Shown: in pieces, positions 61,057-64,000 of the stretch | Layout: each line of letters starts with the position of its first letter | Numbering within the stretch: the first letter of the stretch is position 1 | Assembly: GCA_000209465.1 (NCBI GenBank) | Contig: GL890593.1 | Coordinates: forward strand, 1 to 64,000 | DNA length: 64,000 bases | From: Lachnospiraceae oral taxon 107 str. F0167 | GTDB lineage: Bacteria; Bacillota; Clostridia; Lachnospirales; Lachnospiraceae | Reading direction: 5' to 3' | The notes under the pieces: model-generated | Database searches by the model: none | What the model saw: only the letters and a program-made list of their open reading frames with translations | Told to the model about the DNA's origin: nothing | Made by a program: the position numbers and the translations under genes

Positions 61057-64000
61057 ATGCCATATATGGAAAAAGCAGAAGAAATAAAAGAGGTTACGCC
61101 CATTGTCCTAAGCTCTGAAAATCAAAAGGACAGACTAAAGGAAATTACGGATCGTTTGGAGCAAGGGATTTTAGAAGTCTTTGAAAGCGAAAGGTACAAG
61201 GAGTATCTTCGCGTCATGTCAAAGTTTCATCATTACAGCTTTAACAATACCATGCTGATTGCCCTGCAAAAGCCCGACGCTTCCCTGATTGCAGGCTTTA
61301 GTGCATGGAAAAACAGCCACGGAAGAACGGTCAAAAAAGGAGGAAAAGGAATCCGTATTATCGCTCCTGCACCCTTTAAGGTAAGGCAGAAAATGGAAAA
61401 GCTTGATCCGAAAACAAATATGCCCCTTGTCGGGGCAGACGGAAAGGCAGTTACCGAAGAAAAGGAAATTACCATTCCTGCCTACAAGGTGGTATCCGTC
61501 TTTGATGTATCACAGACAGAAGGAAAAGAACTTCCCTCTATCGGAGTAAATGAGCTGACCGGCGATGTGTCGCAGTATGAGGACTTTTTTACGGCGCTGA
61601 AAAAGGCATCCCCTGTTCCGATTGCCCTTGAGCATATCGAGGGAAGCGCTCACGGCTACTATCACCTTGCGGAAAAAAGAATTGCCATTGACGATAACAT
61701 GAGCGAGCTGCAAACACTAAAGACCGCCATTCACGAAATCGCCCATGCAAAACTTCATGATATTGACCTAAATGCACCGAAAGAGAAACAGGAAAATCGC
61801 CCGAACCAGCGTACCCGCGAGGTTGAAGCGGAAAGCGTCGCCTATACCATATGTCAGCACTACGGGCTTGATACCTCCGATTATTCTTTCGGATATGTTG
61901 CAGGCTGGAGCAGCGGTAAGGAACTGTCAGAACTCAAAGGCTCTCTTGAAACCATCCGCCTTGCTGCATCGGATCTGATCGACAATATAGACGGGCATTT
62001 CAAGGAGCTTCAAAGGACAAGAGAAAATGAGCTTTCAGAAACGGAAGCGGAACCAGCTTTGCAGGAAGAAAAACATGAAGCAGCTTACCAACTTGAAAAC
62101 GGAAGCTATCTCTATATTCAGACCTGCGAAACAGGCTATGACTATACTCTGTATCAGCCTGACTTTACAGACCTTGATGGCGGACAGCTTGATAATCCGG
62201 AAATCTCTATTGAAAAAGCCCGTGATGAAATCCTAAAAATGCACGAGCTTTCAGGGCAAGACTTAAAGGAAATCTCCATAGATGATTTTGAAAAGATGCA
62301 GGAAGAAGCTTCACAGGAAAAGAAAGCCGGAATACAGGTAAAGTATTATCCTATCAATGAAGCTGCGGCAAAAAGAGCAAAGGAAATGAACAGCTTTTCG
62401 GACTACACGCCGAGAAGTGCAACTCTTGAATACAAAAGCCTTGTGGATCAGGCGACGGAAATTGCTGAAAATCAAAAAAAGAGAGTTGATCCGTCCTTTC
62501 ATACCAAAATCGACGCCCTGCTTGATACCTACTCTAAAAGACTTACGGCAAATATGAATAACGGATTTGCGATTGATGTCCGCGTTCCCTCTGTACTGAT
62601 TGCGGGAGGATCCAATTTCCCTATGCGAAAAAAGGAAAAGCAAAACACCGCCCGTGATAAAAACTATGGAGAGTGGAAAGATATTCAGGGACTTCTTGAA
62701 AAAATCAGAAGCACCGGAATGGGCGGAATCAGCGCAGATGATCCGGATGCAGTAAAGAAATTAACTGCAAAGCTTGAGAAGCTGACAAAGACGCAGGAAA
62801 CCATGAAGGCGGTCAATGCCTACTACCGAAAGCATAAAAGCCTTGAGGGCTGCCCGGAGCTTGACAGTGAGGCAATCGAAAAGCTAAAGAAAAGAATGGA
62901 AATCAGAGGCATTCAGGACAAGCCCTATCCGTCATGGGCACTTTCCAATAACAATGCAGAAATCAGAAGAATTAAAGAGCGTATTCAAAGCCTTTCCGTA
63001 AATAAGGATAAGCTTTACACAGGCTGGGAGTTTACCGGAGGCAGAGCCGAAATAAATGTAAAGGATAACCGCTTGCAGCTTTTCTTTGACGATAAGCCGG
63101 ACGGCAAAAAAATCAGAGATGAATTAAAGGCAAACGGCTTTCGCTGGTCGCCGAAAGCTTCCGCGTGGCAAAGACAGCTTAATTCCAATGCAATCTATGC
63201 GGCGGATGCTATCAGCAGCATAAAACCCCTTACGGGAGAACGCGTAATAGAGCTTCAAAGAAATTTCAGAAAGAAAGGCAGCATTGAAGCTACCCCGGAA
63301 TATATCTACAAGGTACTGGAGGATCCCTCTGAAAAAGACAGCACGAAAAACTTTCGCCTTGAGGCCTATATCGTAAAGGAAAACGGCAAGGCGCAGTCCG
63401 AGCTTTTATATGCCGGAACAAAGGAGAAATGCAAGCAGCTTTTAGATGAGGTGCGTTCCGGAAAACTCACAAACGGACAGATCAAAGAGCTTTACGCAAA
63501 GGCTGAAAACACTACCCCTGAAAAAGATACCTTTCGGATCTATCAGCTAAAGCGCGGCGAGGACACAAGAGAGCTTCAATTTGAATCCTACGACCGCTTA
63601 AAAGAATCGGGGCAGATACTTAACTCGGATAACTATGTCAAGGTATATGAGGCGGAGCTTTCAAAGGGACTTTCCCTTGAGGATATTTATACCCGCTTTA
63701 ATATCGATCATCCAAAGGACTTTTATGGACACAGCCTGTCTGTTTCCGATGTGGTTGTACTTCATAAGGACGGAAAGGACACGGCTCACTATGTAGACCG
63801 ACTTGGTTACAAGGAAGCCCCGGAATTTCTGAAACCGGATAATTACCTGAAAACTGCCGAGATTTCTACAGAGCAAAATTACAACATGGTTGACGGAATT
63901 ATGAATAACACACCGCCTGCACCTACCGTAGACGAGCTTGAACAGAAAGTAAAGGCGGGAGAATCTATTTCTCTTACCGAGCTTGCAAAAGCGGTTAAAG
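61057..64000 (+). CDS. giant ArdC-type multidomain ICE protein (5' part)
   Basis: The frame starts at ATG 61057 (GAAAGGAG 8 bp upstream) and stays open to the window edge, over 980 codons. Residues about 20-110 are an ArdC-like ssDNA-binding domain (FHHYSFNNTMLIALQKPDAS; GFSAWKNSHGRTVKKGGKGI). A zinc metallopeptidase region has HEIAHAKLHD (HExxH about 229-233) and EVEAESVAY. Then come a YLYIQTCETGYDYTLYQPDF-type domain, a region with FTGGRAEINVKDNRLQLFFD and NGFRWSPKASAWQRQL, and a YodL-like domain (TFRIYQLKRGEDTRELQFES). ArdC proteins protect incoming DNA from restriction. The 3' end is outside. Confidence 0.88.
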   Translation, partial: MPYMEKAEEIKEVTPIVLSSENQKDRLKEITDRLEQGILEVFESERYKEYLRVMSKFHHYSFNNTMLIALQKPDASLIAGFSAWKNSHGRTVKKGGKGIRIIAPAPFKVRQKMEKLDPKTNMPLVGADGKAVTEEKEITIPAYKVVSVFDVSQTEGKELPSIGVNELTGDVSQYEDFFTALKKASPVPIALEHIEGSAHGYYHLAEKRIAIDDNMSELQTLKTAIHEIAHAKLHDIDLNAPKEKQENRPNQRTREVEAESVAYTICQHYGLDTSDYSFGYVAGWSSGKELSELKGSLETIRLAASDLIDNIDGHFKELQRTRENELSETEAEPALQEEKHEAAYQLENGSYLYIQTCETGYDYTLYQPDFTDLDGGQLDNPEISIEKARDEILKMHELSGQDLKEISIDDFEKMQEEASQEKKAGIQVKYYPINEAAAKRAKEMNSFSDYTPRSATLEYKSLVDQATEIAENQKKRVDPSFHTKIDALLDTYSKRLTANMNNGFAIDVRVPSVLIAGGSNFPMRKKEKQNTARDKNYGEWKDIQGLLEKIRSTGMGGISADDPDAVKKLTAKLEKLTKTQETMKAVNAYYRKHKSLEGCPELDSEAIEKLKKRMEIRGIQDKPYPSWALSNNNAEIRRIKERIQSLSVNKDKLYTGWEFTGGRAEINVKDNRLQLFFDDKPDGKKIRDELKANGFRWSPKASAWQRQLNSNAIYAADAISSIKPLTGERVIELQRNFRKKGSIEATPEYIYKVLEDPSEKDSTKNFRLEAYIVKENGKAQSELLYAGTKEKCKQLLDEVRSGKLTNGQIKELYAKAENTTPEKDTFRIYQLKRGEDTRELQFESYDRLKESGQILNSDNYVKVYEAELSKGLSLEDIYTRFNIDHPKDFYGHSLSVSDVVVLHKDGKDTAHYVDRLGYKEAPEFLKPDNYLKTAEISTEQNYNMVDGIMNNTPPAPTVDELEQKVKAGESISLTELAKAVK

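Larger units (their letters stand above)
43775..64000. mobile_element. Tn1549/CTn-type integrative conjugative element, left part (runs off the window)
   Basis: Composition changes near 43.78 kb to higher GC, and every gene from 44145 onward belongs to the conserved transfer module of Tn1549 and the Clostridioides CTn elements (CD1115, CD1112, CD1110 and CD1108 families): PcfB, VirD4, Maff2, VirB6-like, PrgI, VirB4, CHAP hydrolase, DUF4315, DUF4366, TopB. All are on +. Relaxase, integrase/excisionase and cargo are not in view. The exact left end is not proven; the DNA around 43778-43860 with TTTACTAC repeats is the best candidate. Confidence 0.9.

Overview
The window is a stretch of chromosome from a low-GC anaerobic Firmicute, most likely a member of the Lachnospiraceae (an oral Lachnoanaerobaculum-type organism would fit, but the genus is a guess). 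Supporting signs are the strong AT bias of the first ~43.7 kb, classic AGGAGG ribosome sites with TTG/GTG starts, MecA, ATP-dependent PEP carboxykinase, a pyroglutamate-uptake operon, a selenium/molybdenum-hydroxylase type gene set and an inserted Tn1549-like conjugative element.

Layout. 1-1.13 kb: C-terminal piece of a transposase beside a 9-repeat CRISPR array with no cas genes in view. 1.29-6.06 kb: an Rpn-type PD-(D/E)XK protein, then a three-gene operon of unknown purpose (P-loop kinase, GH13 sucrose-phosphorylase-like enzyme, uroporphyrinogen-decarboxylase-like methyltransferase). 6.3-12.3 kb: VWA lipoprotein (minus strand), the DUF969-DUF979-pyroglutamyl peptidase operon, and a conserved unknown gene paired with a hemerythrin. 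12.6-18.7 kb: a rearranged accessory island. It holds a promoter-driven AAA ATPase plus small TOPRIM-like protein pair (candidate defence system), gene fragments (GNAT, isochorismatase-like and oxidoreductase-like remnants), three intact GNAT acetyltransferases, a DUF1722/TIGR02328 pair and an ASCH protein. 18.7-25.9 kb: a cell-wall-binding surface protein, then a Mn/Zn/Fe-type ABC transporter operon. That operon is preceded by a perfect palindromic DtxR-type operator, and its last gene fuses a permease to a DtxR-family repressor, with what looks like an internal translation start for the free repressor. A YhcG-type nuclease follows. 26-28.7 kb: pckA, mecA and tRNA-Gly(TCC) on the minus strand. 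28.9-42 kb: ssnA-ygfK and hydA, then an eight-gene molybdenum operon (MoeA-like, XdhC-like, moaA, MOSC-Mog, modABC, moaC). 42-43.6 kb: an SH3b protein and ridA on the minus strand.

From about 43.78 kb to the right edge the composition changes to visibly higher GC and every gene belongs to a Tn1549/CTn-type integrative conjugative element: DUF6017, DUF5348, PcfB, VirD4 coupling protein, Maff2, VirB6-like protein, MT-A70 methyltransferase, PrgI, VirB4, C5-methyltransferase, CHAP peptidoglycan hydrolase, DUF4315, DUF4366, topoisomerase III and the start of a giant ArdC-type multidomain protein. The Maff2 gene is split by a complete 2.75-kb group II intron encoding an RT-HNH maturase. Relaxase, integrase and the right end lie outside the window.

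How the genes work together. The 28.9-42 kb block imports molybdate and makes or matures molybdopterin, probably for a selenium-dependent molybdenum hydroxylase encoded elsewhere. The metal-transport operon appears to carry its own regulator and operator. The most novel-looking items are the permease-repressor fusion with an internal start, the AAA/TOPRIM-like pair, the kinase/GH13_18/UroD operon, the MT-A70 gene whose start codon appears to be ATC, the two-frame methyltransferase region, and two structured ICE intergenic regions (leader peptide plus terminator; triple hairpin before the ArdC gene).
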